Assembly: GCF_014646935.1 (NCBI RefSeq)
Contig: NZ_BMOF01000005.1
Span: 1 to 64,000, forward strand
Length of the DNA: 64,000 nt
Reading direction: 5' to 3'
Origin: Calditerricola satsumensis
Lineage (GTDB): Bacteria; Bacillota; Bacilli; Calditerricolales; Calditerricolaceae
Both the position numbers and the translations under genes were made by a program. The number at the start of each line of letters is the position of its first letter. Position 1 is the stretch's first letter. The notes under the pieces were generated by a model. That model saw only the letters and a list, made by a program, of their open reading frames with translations, had not been told where the DNA came from and did not search any database. Positions 1 to 7,942 of this stretch are shown piece after piece.

Positions 1-57
1 CAGTTTTGTGAAGGTGAAAGTGCACCGAATACAAGGGATTCGGACAACGAAAAAGGC

Positions 58-1023
58 TCAGTACGACCGATGGCCGACAAACCGGGCGATCGCTTCCAAC
101 GTCCGGCGCGCCGGCACGTCAGGCAAGATCCGCAGCGCCTCCAGCGCCCGGTTCAGGTAGCGCGCGGCCAACTCCTTGGCAAAGGCAATGCCGCCGCTGT
201 CGCGCACGATGGCCAGCGCTTCGGGCAGATGGTCGGCCACGCGCTGGGTGGCGATCCATTCGCGCAGCACGCCGGCACGGGGTGAGGTGGCCAGGGCGTA
301 CAAGGCGGGCAACGTAACAATGCCCTGCTTCAGGTCGCTGCCCACCGGCTTGCCGAGCGTCTCCTCCGTTCCCGTGTAGTCGAGAATGTCGTCGGTGATC
401 TGGAAGGCCATCCCGACATTGTGGCCGTATGCCCGCAATGCGCGCACCACCTGCGCCGGCGCCTCGGCCGCCATCGCCCCGAGCTGCGCGCTGACGGCCA
501 TGAGCAGGGCCGTTTTGCGCTTAATGCGGCGCAGGTAGTCGCGCAAGCCCAGATGGACGTTGAAAAAGTCGCGGATCTGCACCATCTCGCCGATGCACAT
601 GTCGACAACGGCCTGCGACAGCACCTGGTGGATGCGCGGGCACTCCACCTCTGTGGCCACCTGGAGGGAGCGGGCAAAGATGTAATCGCCGGTGTACATG
701 GCCAGGGCGTCCCCCCACTTGGCGCGAACGGTCGGCCGACCGCGCCGCAGCTGCGCGTCGTCGATGACGTCGTCGTGCACAAGGGTGGCGAGATGGATGA
801 GCTCCAGGGCCACGGCGATCGGCTTCAGGCGCGCCAGGTCGTAGCGGCCAAACCGGCCCGCCACCAGCACAAGCAGGGGCCGAAGGCGCTTTCCACCGGC
901 CTTCAAGAGATGCTGGGCCGACTCCCGCAAGAGCGGTTGTGGGGCTTCCAGCGCGCGTTCCAAATCTTGTTCCACTTCGGCAAGGTCTTCGGAGAAGTCG
1001 CGCAGGATGTGCGAGAGGTTCAT
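58..1023 (-). CDS. hepT: Heptaprenyl diphosphate synthase component II
   Basis: This is the catalytic subunit of a heterodimeric prenyl synthase that makes the heptaprenyl side chain of menaquinone. The 321-residue protein has GGKRLRP at about 43-49, the first aspartate-rich motif DDVIDD at 84-89 and the second, DDILD, at 211-215, so both magnesium/diphosphate sites are present. The ATG at 1023 is preferred because AAGGTGG lies 6 nt upstream; an in-frame extension to 1107 would run into mqnA. It is the last gene of the hepS-menG-ubiD-ubiA-ubiX-mqnA-hepT run. Its partner HepS sits at the other end of that run, about 4.6 kb away. Family assignment is secure. Confidence 0.93.
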   Translation of the reverse strand: MNLSHILRDFSEDLAEVEQDLERALEAPQPLLRESAQHLLKAGGKRLRPLLVLVAGRFGRYDLARLKPIAVALELIHLATLVHDDVIDDAQLRRGRPTVRAKWGDALAMYTGDYIFARSLQVATEVECPRIHQVLSQAVVDMCIGEMVQIRDFFNVHLGLRDYLRRIKRKTALLMAVSAQLGAMAAEAPAQVVRALRAYGHNVGMAFQITDDILDYTGTEETLGKPVGSDLKQGIVTLPALYALATSPRAGVLREWIATQRVADHLPEALAIVRDSGGIAFAKELAARYLNRALEALRILPDVPARRTLEAIARFVGHRSY

Positions 1024-1058
1024 CGCATCCACCTTATTCTGTCCAACGTCGTGTCGGG

Positions 1059-1931
1059 TCAGATCCCGCGCACCCATTCGGCGGGACGCGCCTCGCGCGG
1101 ATCCCACAGGGTGAAGGAGACGGGTCCGCTCAACAGGCCGAGGCGCCGGGCATCGGCGACATACCGTTTGAGCCCGCGCAGCTCGGTTTCGCCCAGGTCA
1201 TGGCTGAGGCCAGCGAAGTACGCACGCCAGAAATCCCGCGAACCGCCGCAGCGTTCTTGCGCGGCGCGAATCACCGCGTCACGCCGCAGGGCGCCAAACC
1301 GCTTGCTCACCAGGAGCGCGCGGTACAGCAGCCCCACCTGTTCGGGCTCGGCGTCCAGAATGTCCCGGCGCACCGCCCAAACGGCAAAGGTCATCGCCAG
1401 ACCGGTCTCGCGGTGCCACCATTCCCCCAGGTCGATGTGCGCCACCTCGCGGCCGTACCGCCGGCGCGCCAGGATGGCGTCGTCGCCGATGAGGAGCGCC
1501 GCGTCGGCCCGTTTCAGCATGTCCTCCAGCGAGGGGGCCATCGTGAGGTACGTCGGCGCGCCACCGCCGTAGCCCTCGAGCAGGATCTTGAGGAGCGCCA
1601 CCGATGTGGCCGACGTGTTCGTCAGCGCGACGACCCCTCGCTTCACCTCGTCAAGGGGACGCTTGTGGAAGAGAAAGATAGACCCCACCGGCCCCTTCGC
1701 GCTCACCGAGAGGCCCGGCAACAGCGCGTACAGGTGGGCGTTTTCCGCGTAGGCAAAGGAGGACATCGGCCCGACGTGGATCAGGCCCTTCCGCATCGCC
1801 GCGTTGAGCTGCGCGGGCACCTGCGGCACCAGCTCCACGCCCGGCAGATGCCGGGTGATATCTGGAAGAAAGTGGGTTACCGGGAGCACGTTGGTGTAGG
1901 CGATGTCCCCCACGCGCAGCGTCCGCGTCAT
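1059..1931 (-). CDS. mqnA: Chorismate dehydratase MqnA (futalosine menaquinone pathway)
   Basis: MqnA dehydrates chorismate to 3-enolpyruvylbenzoate, the first step of the futalosine route to menaquinone. The 290-residue protein opens MTRTLRVGDIAYTNVLPV and contains the periplasmic-binding-protein-like fold features of the family, such as GPMSSFAYAENA near residue 57 and the LIGDDAIL segment in the middle. The ATG at 1931 overlaps the ubiX stop as ATGA and is preceded by GGGGGAGGATGG. Finding it beside UbiX, UbiA and UbiD homologues supports the futalosine assignment. B. subtilis, which uses the o-succinylbenzoate route, has no gene here. Other pathway genes (mqnB, C, E, D) are not in this window. 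Confidence 0.88.
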   Translation of the reverse strand: MTRTLRVGDIAYTNVLPVTHFLPDITRHLPGVELVPQVPAQLNAAMRKGLIHVGPMSSFAYAENAHLYALLPGLSVSAKGPVGSIFLFHKRPLDEVKRGVVALTNTSATSVALLKILLEGYGGGAPTYLTMAPSLEDMLKRADAALLIGDDAILARRRYGREVAHIDLGEWWHRETGLAMTFAVWAVRRDILDAEPEQVGLLYRALLVSKRFGALRRDAVIRAAQERCGGSRDFWRAYFAGLSHDLGETELRGLKRYVADARRLGLLSGPVSFTLWDPREARPAEWVRGI

Positions 1932-2533
1932 GGCCCATCCTCCCCCCAGCGGCGGAACAGGGCGTGGTCGACGCCGCACGCGTCGAGCACTTTGCCGACG
2001 ACAAAGCGCACCAGGTCGTCCACCGTTTTCGGTCGGTGATAGAAGGCCGGCATGGCCGGCACGATGCGCGCCCCCATCCGCGCCAGGCGCAGCATGTTCT
2101 CCAAATGGATGGCGTTGAGCGGCGTCTCGCGCGGCACGAGAACGAGCGAACGCCCTTCTTTTAGCATGACATCGGCGGCGCGTTCCAACAGATTCCCCGA
2201 CGCGCCGCTCGCGATGCCCGACAACGTGCCCATCGAGCACGGGATGACGACCATGCCCCGCGTGCGGAAGGAGCCGCTGGCGATCGGCGCGCCGTAATCG
2301 CGCAGCCCATGCCAGACCAGGCGGCCCGGCCGCCCCGCGGAAAGGGAACGTTCGAGGGCCGCCCCTCGGTCCGTCGTATCCCAGCCCAATTCTTCGCCGA
2401 GCACCTGCCATCCGGCTTCGGTGACGACGAGGTGCACCTCGAAATCCCGCTCCAAAAGGGTTTGCACCAGCGTCACGCCGTACACCGCACCGCTGGCTCC
2501 GGTGATCCCGACAACGATGCGTTCCCGGTTCAT
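1928..2533 (-). CDS. ubiX: UbiX-family flavin prenyltransferase
   Basis: The protein makes prenylated FMN, the cofactor that UbiD-type decarboxylases need. It is 201 residues with the N-terminal flavin-binding signature GITGASGAVYG at about 9-19 and the conserved GTLSGIASGASGNLLERAADVMLKE region split over residues 119-145. It overlaps mqnA by four bases (ATGA) and lies next to ubiA and ubiD. In this setting it probably serves the menaquinone-specific UbiD homologue, the role sometimes called MqnM; the sequence shows only family membership. The start at 2533 also overlaps the ubiA stop. Confidence 0.9.
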   Translation of the reverse strand: MNRERIVVGITGASGAVYGVTLVQTLLERDFEVHLVVTEAGWQVLGEELGWDTTDRGAALERSLSAGRPGRLVWHGLRDYGAPIASGSFRTRGMVVIPCSMGTLSGIASGASGNLLERAADVMLKEGRSLVLVPRETPLNAIHLENMLRLARMGARIVPAMPAFYHRPKTVDDLVRFVVGKVLDACGVDHALFRRWGEDGP

Positions 2534-3414
2534 TCCACCATCACCAGATCAAGCAGCGTGAACAGGAAGACGACGACGCTGAGCACGCCGTTCATCGTGA
2601 AAAAGGCCGTGTTGAGCCGCGACAGGTCGTGGGGCGACACCAGCCGGTGTTCGTACACGAGGATCAGCCCCGCGGCGATGATGCCGGCGAAAAACCACGC
2701 CTTGAGCGGCAGCCACAGAAAAAGGGCGACCAGCCCGAGCATCGTCAGCGCGTGAAAGAACCGGGAGATGGCCAGCCCCCGCGCGATGCCAAAGCGGCTG
2801 GGGATGGAATACAAGCCCGCTTGGCGGTCGAAGTCGGCATCCTGGCACGCGTAGATGATGTCGAACCCGGCGGTCCAGAAGGCGACGGTCAAGCCGAGCA
2901 GAATGGCCGGGCCGTCGAGGCGGCCGGTGGTGGCCACCCATCCCCCCATCGGCGCCAGGCCGAGGGCAATGCCGAGGACCAGGTGGCACAGCCAGGTGAA
3001 GCGTTTCGTATAGGAGTAGATGACGAGAACGAGCACGGCGATGGGCAAGAGCTTCATCGCCAGCGGGTTGAGCTGCACCGCGGCGTAGAACAGGAGCGCA
3101 AAGGAAACGGCGATAAAGACGAGCACCTCGGGAACGCTCACCAATCCCGCCGGCAGGGCGCGCTGGGCCGTGCGCGGGTTGGCCGCGTCGATGTGGCGGT
3201 CGATGAGGCGGTTTAAGGCCATCGCCGCGCTCCGGGCGCCGACCATGGCCACCGTCACCCAGCCGATTTCCCGCCACGTCGGCCAACCGCCTTCCACGAC
3301 CCAGTTGCCGAGCACCGCGCCCAGATAGGCGAAGGGCAGCGCGAAGACGGTGTGCTCAAACTTGATCATCTCCAGCAGGATGCGCGCTTTTCGCCACAGC
3401 CTACTCAATGCCAT
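2530..3414 (-). CDS. ubiA: UbiA-family prenyltransferase (MqnP-like)
   Basis: This integral membrane prenyltransferase attaches the polyprenyl chain to an aromatic acid. The 294-residue protein has about eight hydrophobic segments. It carries the two Asp-rich motifs of the family: NRLIDRHIDAANPRT, which includes NxxxDxxxD, and DIIYACQDADFDRQ. The ATG at 3414 lies inside the last codons of ubiD (14-nt overlap), with GGAAGTGG seven bases upstream; an alternative TTG at 3438 also has a GAGGAG upstream. By context the acceptor would be 1,4-dihydroxy-6-naphthoate rather than 4-hydroxybenzoate. That is an inference from mqnA next door. Confidence 0.88.
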   Translation of the reverse strand: MALSRLWRKARILLEMIKFEHTVFALPFAYLGAVLGNWVVEGGWPTWREIGWVTVAMVGARSAAMALNRLIDRHIDAANPRTAQRALPAGLVSVPEVLVFIAVSFALLFYAAVQLNPLAMKLLPIAVLVLVIYSYTKRFTWLCHLVLGIALGLAPMGGWVATTGRLDGPAILLGLTVAFWTAGFDIIYACQDADFDRQAGLYSIPSRFGIARGLAISRFFHALTMLGLVALFLWLPLKAWFFAGIIAAGLILVYEHRLVSPHDLSRLNTAFFTMNGVLSVVVFLFTLLDLVMVE

Positions 3415-4858
3415 AACGCGACCACTTCCGATCGACAAGCTGTTTGATCTCCTCGCTCATCTCGATGTCGTCGGGCCACGGCCGGACAAAGCCCTCCTCC
3501 GGCCACTTGCGCGTCGCGTCGATGCCCACCTTCGAGGTGATGAACGGCAGCTGCGACGCGTGGTCGAGGTCGTCCGTGGGGCCGTCGACGAACATCATGT
3601 CCCGCCGGGCGTCGATGTTGTGAAACACCCGCCACGCCACTTCGCGATAGTCGTGGACGTTGACGTCCTCGTCGACGACGATGATCATCTTGGCCAGCAT
3701 CATCAGCCCCAGGCCCCACAGGCCGGCCATCACCTTGCGCGCATGGTACGGGTAGCGCTTTTTGATCGACACGATGACGCAGTTGTGGAAGCCGCCCTCG
3801 ATGGGCATATCGATGTCGACGACCTCCGGCAGCATGAGGCGGATCAGGGGCAGGAAGATGCGCTCCGTCGCCTTCCCCAAATAGGCGTCCTCCATTGGCG
3901 GCTTGCCGACGAGGGTGGCCATATAAATGGGGTTTTTGCGGTGCGTGATCGCCTGCAGGTGGAACACCGGGTATTTGTCGGGCAAGGAGTAGTACCCGGT
4001 GTGGTCGCCAAAGGGCCCCTCGATGCGCAGCTCGTCCAAGTCGACGTACCCCTCGAGGACGATCTCGGCGTGGGCCGGCACCTCCAGGTCGACCGTCTTG
4101 CACTTCACCATCTCCACCGGCTTCTTGCGCAGGAACCCGGCAAAGACCATCTCGTCGATGTCCGGCGGCAGCGGGGCCGTCGCCGCGTAGACCACCGCCG
4201 GATCGCACCCGATGGCCACGGCCACCTCCAGGCGTCGGCTGCCCGTCTCCCGCCCCTTGCGCCAGTGCTCGGCACCGCCCTTGTGCTTATGCCAGTGCAT
4301 GCCCGTCGTCCGCCCGTCGTACACCTGCATGCGGTACATGCCGCAGTTGCGCTTGCCCGTTACGGGGTCCTTGGAAAAGACGAGGGGCATGGTGATGAAC
4401 CGCCCGCCGTCTTTCGGCCAGCACTTGAGGATGGGCAGGCGGCTCAAATCGGGGTTGTCGGTGATCACCACTTCCTGGCACGGCGCATGCTTGACCGTCT
4501 TGGGCAAGTACGACGCCAGCGCGGCCAGCTTGGGCAGCGCTTTCAGCTTGTCGAGAAGGCCGCCGCCCGGCTGGGGCAGCGCCAGCAGCTCCTCGATTTC
4601 CCTGGCGATGTCGTCGAGGGACTCCACCCCAAGGGCCAGGCACATCCGCTCGGTGCTGCCCAGGGCGTTCGTCAGCACGGGGATGTCGTATCCTTTTACG
4701 TTTTCAAACAGGAGGGCATAGTTGTGGGTTCGGGACTTCGACACCCGGTCGGTGATCTCGCTGATCTCCAGCTCGGGATCCACTTCCTCCCGGATGCGCT
4801 TAAGCCAGCCCCGTTCCTCCAGGGCGGCCAGAAATTCCCGCAAGTCGCGAAAAGCCAT
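3401..4858 (-). CDS. ubiD: UbiD-family decarboxylase (MqnL-like)
   Basis: UbiD-type enzymes remove the ring carboxylate of a prenylated aromatic acid with prenylated FMN. The protein is 485 residues, the usual length. It contains ENVKGYDIPVLTNALGS near residue 49, PITNR-like MYRMQVYDGRTTGMHWHKHKG in the middle, and the conserved EGPFGDHTGYYS segment. The ATG at 4858 follows GGAGAAGGAGAG. It is flanked by menG and ubiA in the same operon and, with ubiX, completes the prenylate-then-decarboxylate part of futalosine-type menaquinone synthesis. The substrate is inferred. Confidence 0.9.
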   Translation of the reverse strand: MAFRDLREFLAALEERGWLKRIREEVDPELEISEITDRVSKSRTHNYALLFENVKGYDIPVLTNALGSTERMCLALGVESLDDIAREIEELLALPQPGGGLLDKLKALPKLAALASYLPKTVKHAPCQEVVITDNPDLSRLPILKCWPKDGGRFITMPLVFSKDPVTGKRNCGMYRMQVYDGRTTGMHWHKHKGGAEHWRKGRETGSRRLEVAVAIGCDPAVVYAATAPLPPDIDEMVFAGFLRKKPVEMVKCKTVDLEVPAHAEIVLEGYVDLDELRIEGPFGDHTGYYSLPDKYPVFHLQAITHRKNPIYMATLVGKPPMEDAYLGKATERIFLPLIRLMLPEVVDIDMPIEGGFHNCVIVSIKKRYPYHARKVMAGLWGLGLMMLAKMIIVVDEDVNVHDYREVAWRVFHNIDARRDMMFVDGPTDDLDHASQLPFITSKVGIDATRKWPEEGFVRPWPDDIEMSEEIKQLVDRKWSRYGIE

Positions 4859-4897
4859 GGTCTCTCCTTCTCCCCTGCGATTGTGTCGGCGCTGCCG

Positions 4898-5638
4898 TCA
4901 AAGGGTCCGCTCCTGCCCGGTTTCCGACTTGGGCTTGTAGCCGATGTGCAACGCCGCCGCGCCGCCACAAAAGCGCTTGAGGAACACGTTCGTCAGGCCG
5001 ACGTCCTCAAAAATGCGCGCCAGCGCCACGCTGTCGGGAAAATCGGTGAGCGACTCCGGCAGCCAGCGGTACTCGTCGTATTTCCCGGCGAACACCTTGC
5101 CCAAAAGGGGCAGGATGCGGTAGACGTACAGGAAAAACAGCGCGCGGTAGGGCTTCCACAGCGGCTTGGACACCTCGAGGGACACGACCATGCCGCCGGG
5201 TTTGACCACGCGCCGCATCTCGGCCAGCACCCGGCGGATGTCCGGGACGTTGCGCAGCGCGAACCCGATCGTCGCGCAGTCGAAGGTGTTGTCGGCAAAG
5301 GGCAGGTTCATCGCGTTGCCCAGCACGAGTTCGGTGCGGTCCTCCAGCCCCCGGGCGCGCACCTTTTCCGCGCCGACGGCGAGCATGTTCGGGCTGAAGT
5401 CGAGGCCGACGACGCGGCCGTGGGGGCCAACGGCCTCGGCCAGGCTGATCGCCCAGTCGCACGTGCCGCAGCAGACATCGAGGGCCTGCCAACCCGGCTG
5501 CACATTCATGCGGCGCATCGCGTACCGGCGCCACGCGCGGTGGCGGCCCAAACTGATGACGGTGTTCATGCGGTCGTAATCCCGGGCGATGGATTCAAAC
5601 ACCGCGCGCACGCGCGCTTCTTTCGTCATCTCGCGCAT
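4898..5638 (-). CDS. menG: Demethylmenaquinone methyltransferase MenG/UbiE
   Basis: This SAM-dependent enzyme does the last step of menaquinone synthesis, C-methylation of demethylmenaquinone. The 246-residue protein shows the UbiE signatures: YDRMNTVISLGRHRAWR near the N-terminus, the SAM-binding ALDVCCGTCDWA and, later, GNAMNLPFADNTFD followed by GFALRNV. The final glycine of the usual CCGTGD loop is a cysteine here, a minor change. The ATG at 5638 has GGGGGGAG upstream. In B. subtilis menG lies between hepS and hepT, as it broadly does here. Confidence 0.93.
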   Translation of the reverse strand: MREMTKEARVRAVFESIARDYDRMNTVISLGRHRAWRRYAMRRMNVQPGWQALDVCCGTCDWAISLAEAVGPHGRVVGLDFSPNMLAVGAEKVRARGLEDRTELVLGNAMNLPFADNTFDCATIGFALRNVPDIRRVLAEMRRVVKPGGMVVSLEVSKPLWKPYRALFFLYVYRILPLLGKVFAGKYDEYRWLPESLTDFPDSVALARIFEDVGLTNVFLKRFCGGAAALHIGYKPKSETGQERTL

Positions 5639-5676
5639 CGGTTTCTCCCCCCGTTTGCTCGCACCAGCGCCGTGCG

Positions 5677-6531
5677 CTAGGCCACCGGCGCGACCGCCTC
5701 CACCTGCTCCTTGAGGGCAGCAAGCAAGGCAGCCAGCTCGGCGTGCACCGCCCCCGGAAGGCCCTCGAAAAGCGGCTCGGCCAGCGCGTGGACGCGGCGA
5801 AGGGCCGCCGCGATGTCCCGATCGAGGCCGAGCTTGAGCAGAAGGGGTTCCCGCGCCGCGCTTCCCTCATCCTCGCCACCGGAGGCCTCCCGCAGGCGCA
5901 GGCGCACGTACCACCCCGGTTCCGCCTGGGGCTGAACCACAGCCCGCCATTCCTGCTCCAGGTTGACGAGATCGGCCAAGGCGTGGACAAAGGCCGCCCA
6001 CTTGTGTCCTTCCTCCCGGCGCTCGGTCCCGCATTCCGCGGCAATGGCCTCGCTGTACAAGTGGGCGTCGACGTTCGCGCGCAAGGCGCGATACCGCTCT
6101 GCCGTAAGGGTTCGGGCGGCAAACGCTTCGGCCATTTCCACCTTCCACGCGTTGATTCTCTCGATGGCGCGGGCCAGCGTCCGGATCAGCGCGATGTCGT
6201 CCATTTGGGCCAGCAGGGCATAATAGAGGCTGCTCGCGTAGTCACCGGCCAGAACGGTCAGTTGGCGCGCGCGGGGGCAAGCGGTCCGGTCCACGGCGTC
6301 ATGGGCCGCCAATCCCAGTTGCACAAGGCACAGCGGGATGACGCGGCGCGCGATGGCCTCGTCCGATCGGGCCGTGGTATGAAGAAACAAGAAATAGGTG
6401 TACGCGAGAGGGGCAGGAAGAAGCGGCTTGTCCACCGCATGGGCAAACAACGGGTGGTTCCACAGGTTGGAGACTTGTTTCAGAACGGCTTGAAACGCCA
6501 CCGCGAGCCGTCGATTCTGCATCCCGTCCAT
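5677..6531 (-). CDS. hepS: Heptaprenyl diphosphate synthase component I
   Basis: HepS is the non-catalytic partner that sets product length together with HepT. The protein carries the family hallmark LAGDYASSLYYALLAQ and is helical throughout with no DDxxD motif, as expected. Of three possible ATGs (6546, 6531, 6522), 6531 is chosen because GGAGG lies eight bases upstream, giving 284 residues. Its promoter lies just upstream, within or beside the end of the preceding gene. It opens the menaquinone operon. Confidence 0.85.
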   Translation of the reverse strand: MDGMQNRRLAVAFQAVLKQVSNLWNHPLFAHAVDKPLLPAPLAYTYFLFLHTTARSDEAIARRVIPLCLVQLGLAAHDAVDRTACPRARQLTVLAGDYASSLYYALLAQMDDIALIRTLARAIERINAWKVEMAEAFAARTLTAERYRALRANVDAHLYSEAIAAECGTERREEGHKWAAFVHALADLVNLEQEWRAVVQPQAEPGWYVRLRLREASGGEDEGSAAREPLLLKLGLDRDIAAALRRVHALAEPLFEGLPGAVHAELAALLAALKEQVEAVAPVA

Positions 6532-6562
6532 ATGCTGGGCCTCCATTGGCTCACATGCCCTC

Positions 6563-6591
6563 AGTATACCATAAAACGACACGACGCTCAC
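6563..6591 (-). promoter_or_regulatory. Putative sigma-A promoter of the hepS/menaquinone operon
   Basis: Read on the minus strand there is an extended -10 element, TGG followed by TATACT (6563-6568). A weak -35 (GTGAGC, 3/6) lies 17 bp further upstream at 6586-6591. It lies about 32 bp before the hepS ATG and touches the last codon of the upstream gene. Confidence 0.5.
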
Positions 6592-7100
6592 CGTCCCCAC
6601 CACAACGGGCCCTTCTGCACGTGGCCCATTTCATGAACAAGCGCTTTGTAGGCGTTCGGCGGCGCCTCGCGCAAGCGCGCCAACCGTTCCGGATTCCCGC
6701 GCTCGGCGTCCAGGGCGGCCACGAGAACCGGGCGCGCGTTGCCCGGCGCATAGGCCACGCGCACGAACACGTGCTGCACGTTGGTCGTGTGCAAAAAGGC
6801 CCGGCGCATGATCGCCACCCAGTCGGCGTACACCGCGTCCGCGGTCCACGGTTCGGTGACGGAAAGATCGACAAAGAGGTTGCCGCTGTCCCATTTCACC
6901 GCCCGGAGCTGGCTGTGGAGCGAAAGGTTGGCCAGCAGGTCGGGAAGGCGCTCCGTCGTCAGCGTCACGGGGTACGCTGCCGCGCCCCAAACCGGTCGAT
7001 CCTCAACCGCCCGCGCCTCCGGGCGGAGAATCCAGGTGAGCGCGAAGGCCAATGCCCCCGAAACCGCCACAGCTTTTAACCATCCCGTCACTGCCCGCAT
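6588..7100 (-). CDS. Secreted or membrane-anchored protein of unknown function
   Basis: I do not recognise this 170-residue protein. Residues 8-25 form one hydrophobic segment after a short basic N-terminus, so it is probably a signal peptide or anchor with the rest outside the membrane. The mature part is mixed alpha/beta, with VKWDSGNLFVDLSV and a VQHVFVRVAYAPG strand. Near the C-terminus there is a literal HEMGH, which matches HExxH, but only about ten residues follow it; a metallopeptidase role is therefore doubtful. The ATG at 7100 has GGGGAGGGGG upstream. It sits between mtrB and hepS, where B. subtilis has no gene. A terminator separates it from mtrB. Confidence 0.6.
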   Translation of the reverse strand: MRAVTGWLKAVAVSGALAFALTWILRPEARAVEDRPVWGAAAYPVTLTTERLPDLLANLSLHSQLRAVKWDSGNLFVDLSVTEPWTADAVYADWVAIMRRAFLHTTNVQHVFVRVAYAPGNARPVLVAALDAERGNPERLARLREAPPNAYKALVHEMGHVQKGPLWWGR

Positions 7101-7200
7101 GGTGCCCCCTCCCCGGCCGCGCGCGTTCGGTCTCCTCCTGATCTCTTACTACTGTACAAGAAACGGGGGCGCACCATACCTTGCCATGAATACGTGCCAT

Positions 7201-7226
7201 GAAAAAAGAGCAGGTTAGCCCTGCTC
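7201..7226 (-). terminator. Rho-independent terminator of mtrB
   Basis: On the minus strand a 7-bp stem GAGCAGG/CCTGCTC with a 5-nt loop (7208-7226) is followed by six T. The mtrB stop codon TAA lies inside the loop, so the hairpin starts before translation ends. Confidence 0.85.
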
Positions 7227-7454
7227 CCCGTCGTCCTCCCCGGACACCACCAGCCCGTGCTTCGTCAGAATCACCGCTTTGCCGCGCACCTTGATCGCCG
7301 AGGTGTGCTCCGTGAACTGGGCGATCATCACTTCGCCTTTGTCGAGTTTTTCCGCGTGGTGGAAGCGCGTGTCTTTCCCCCGCGTCAGGCCGATCACGTT
7401 GACGCCGTTCTCCTTCGCCTTGATCACGACGTACTCCCCTTGCGGCTCGAGCAT
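7215..7454 (-). CDS. mtrB: Trp RNA-binding attenuation protein (TRAP)
   Basis: TRAP forms an 11-subunit ring that, when loaded with tryptophan, binds G/UAG repeats in the trp leader and terminates transcription. The 79-residue protein matches the family along its length, including [17 protein letters not shown] and [19 protein letters not shown], which hold the tryptophan pocket and the RNA-binding Lys/Lys/Arg residues. The ATG at 7454 has GGAGGAGA upstream; a longer reading to 7487 has no support. In B. subtilis mtrB follows mtrA (folE) directly. Here a tRNA and a small gene separate them and mtrB has its own promoter. Confidence 0.95.
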   Translation of the reverse strand: MLEPQGEYVVIKAKENGVNVIGLTRGKDTRFHHAEKLDKGEVMIAQFTEHTSAIKVRGKAVILTKHGLVVSGEDDGEQG

Positions 7455-7485
7455 ACCGTCTCCTCCGTTCCCCGTTCTACCTTTC

Positions 7486-7514
7486 ACTATCCGTCATTGC
7501 GCGCGATCTGTCAA
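7486..7514 (-). promoter_or_regulatory. Sigma-A promoter of mtrB
   Basis: On the minus strand there is a perfect -35 TTGACA (7509-7514), a 17-bp spacer and GATAGT (7486-7491, 4/6) as the -10. It is placed about 30 bp before the mtrB ATG. Confidence 0.68.
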
Positions 7515-7526
7515 TGCGCGCGAGGG

Positions 7527-7622
7527 TCATGCGGAAAAATAGAGGTATCCCAGATAGAGGACGAGCAGCAACGCGGCCATGGGCAACAGCAACAGCCAGA
7601 ACAAGCTCTTTGTGCGGTTCAC
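7527..7622 (-). CDS. Tiny single-span membrane protein
   Basis: A 31-residue reading frame starts at GTG 7622. It has a basic N-terminus and one hydrophobic stretch (about residues 6-28, rich in Leu). GGGGGTG lies a few bases upstream as a possible ribosome site. It sits in the interval between the tRNA-Pro terminator and the mtrB promoter. No family is recognised. Its hydrophobic pattern is the main reason to think it is translated; it could be chance. Confidence 0.35.
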   Translation of the reverse strand: MNRTKSLFWLLLLPMAALLLVLYLGYLYFSA

Positions 7623-7668
7623 CGTTTCACCCCCGTTATCAGGGTCTCCACGGCGCCCGCACCCCATG

Positions 7669-7700
7669 CAAAAACGCCACCCTCCCATCCGAGGGTGGCG
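7669..7700 (-). terminator. Rho-independent terminator after tRNA-Pro
   Basis: A 10-bp GC-rich stem (7675-7684 with 7691-7700) with a 6-nt loop is followed on the minus strand by TTTTTGC. It ends the tRNA transcript. Confidence 0.88.
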
Positions 7701-7714
7701 GTATGTACGGAAGA

Positions 7715-7791
7715 TGGTCGGGCTAGCCGGATTCGAACCGACGACCTCACCCACCCCAAGGGTGCGCGCTACCAGACTGCGCCATAGCCCG
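7715..7791 (-). tRNA. tRNA-Pro (anticodon TGG)
   Basis: On the minus strand the sequence folds as a full cloverleaf. The 7-bp acceptor stem is CGGGCTA/TAGCCCG, the D-arm contains GCGCAGTCTGGTAGCGC, the anticodon loop is CTTGGGG giving TGG, and the T-arm loop is TTCGAAT. The 3' CCA is encoded (7715-7717). A strong terminator follows. Confidence 0.95.
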
Positions 7792-7942
7792 ACTGCATCA
7801 GGATTGCTGACGTTTTAAACTATATCACAGGACCTTTTGCGTGTCAAGGAGAAGTTTGCGCCATCCGGTTGTCGAAGGATGCCGGGACGCCGCCCATCCT
7901 GTCACTTGCCGCGATTTTTCTTATTTCTCGGGAAAATACGCA

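Noticed and set aside
3350-5680. Very long open frame on the plus strand (776 codons) opposite ubiD and menG
   Set aside because: It is a shadow of the high-G+C minus-strand genes. Composition is Arg/His/Gln-rich, there is no motif, and the opposite strand carries clear UbiD and MenG.
6588-7100. Metallopeptidase from HEMGH
   Set aside because: Too near the C-terminus for a third ligand and no other protease feature; kept as unknown.
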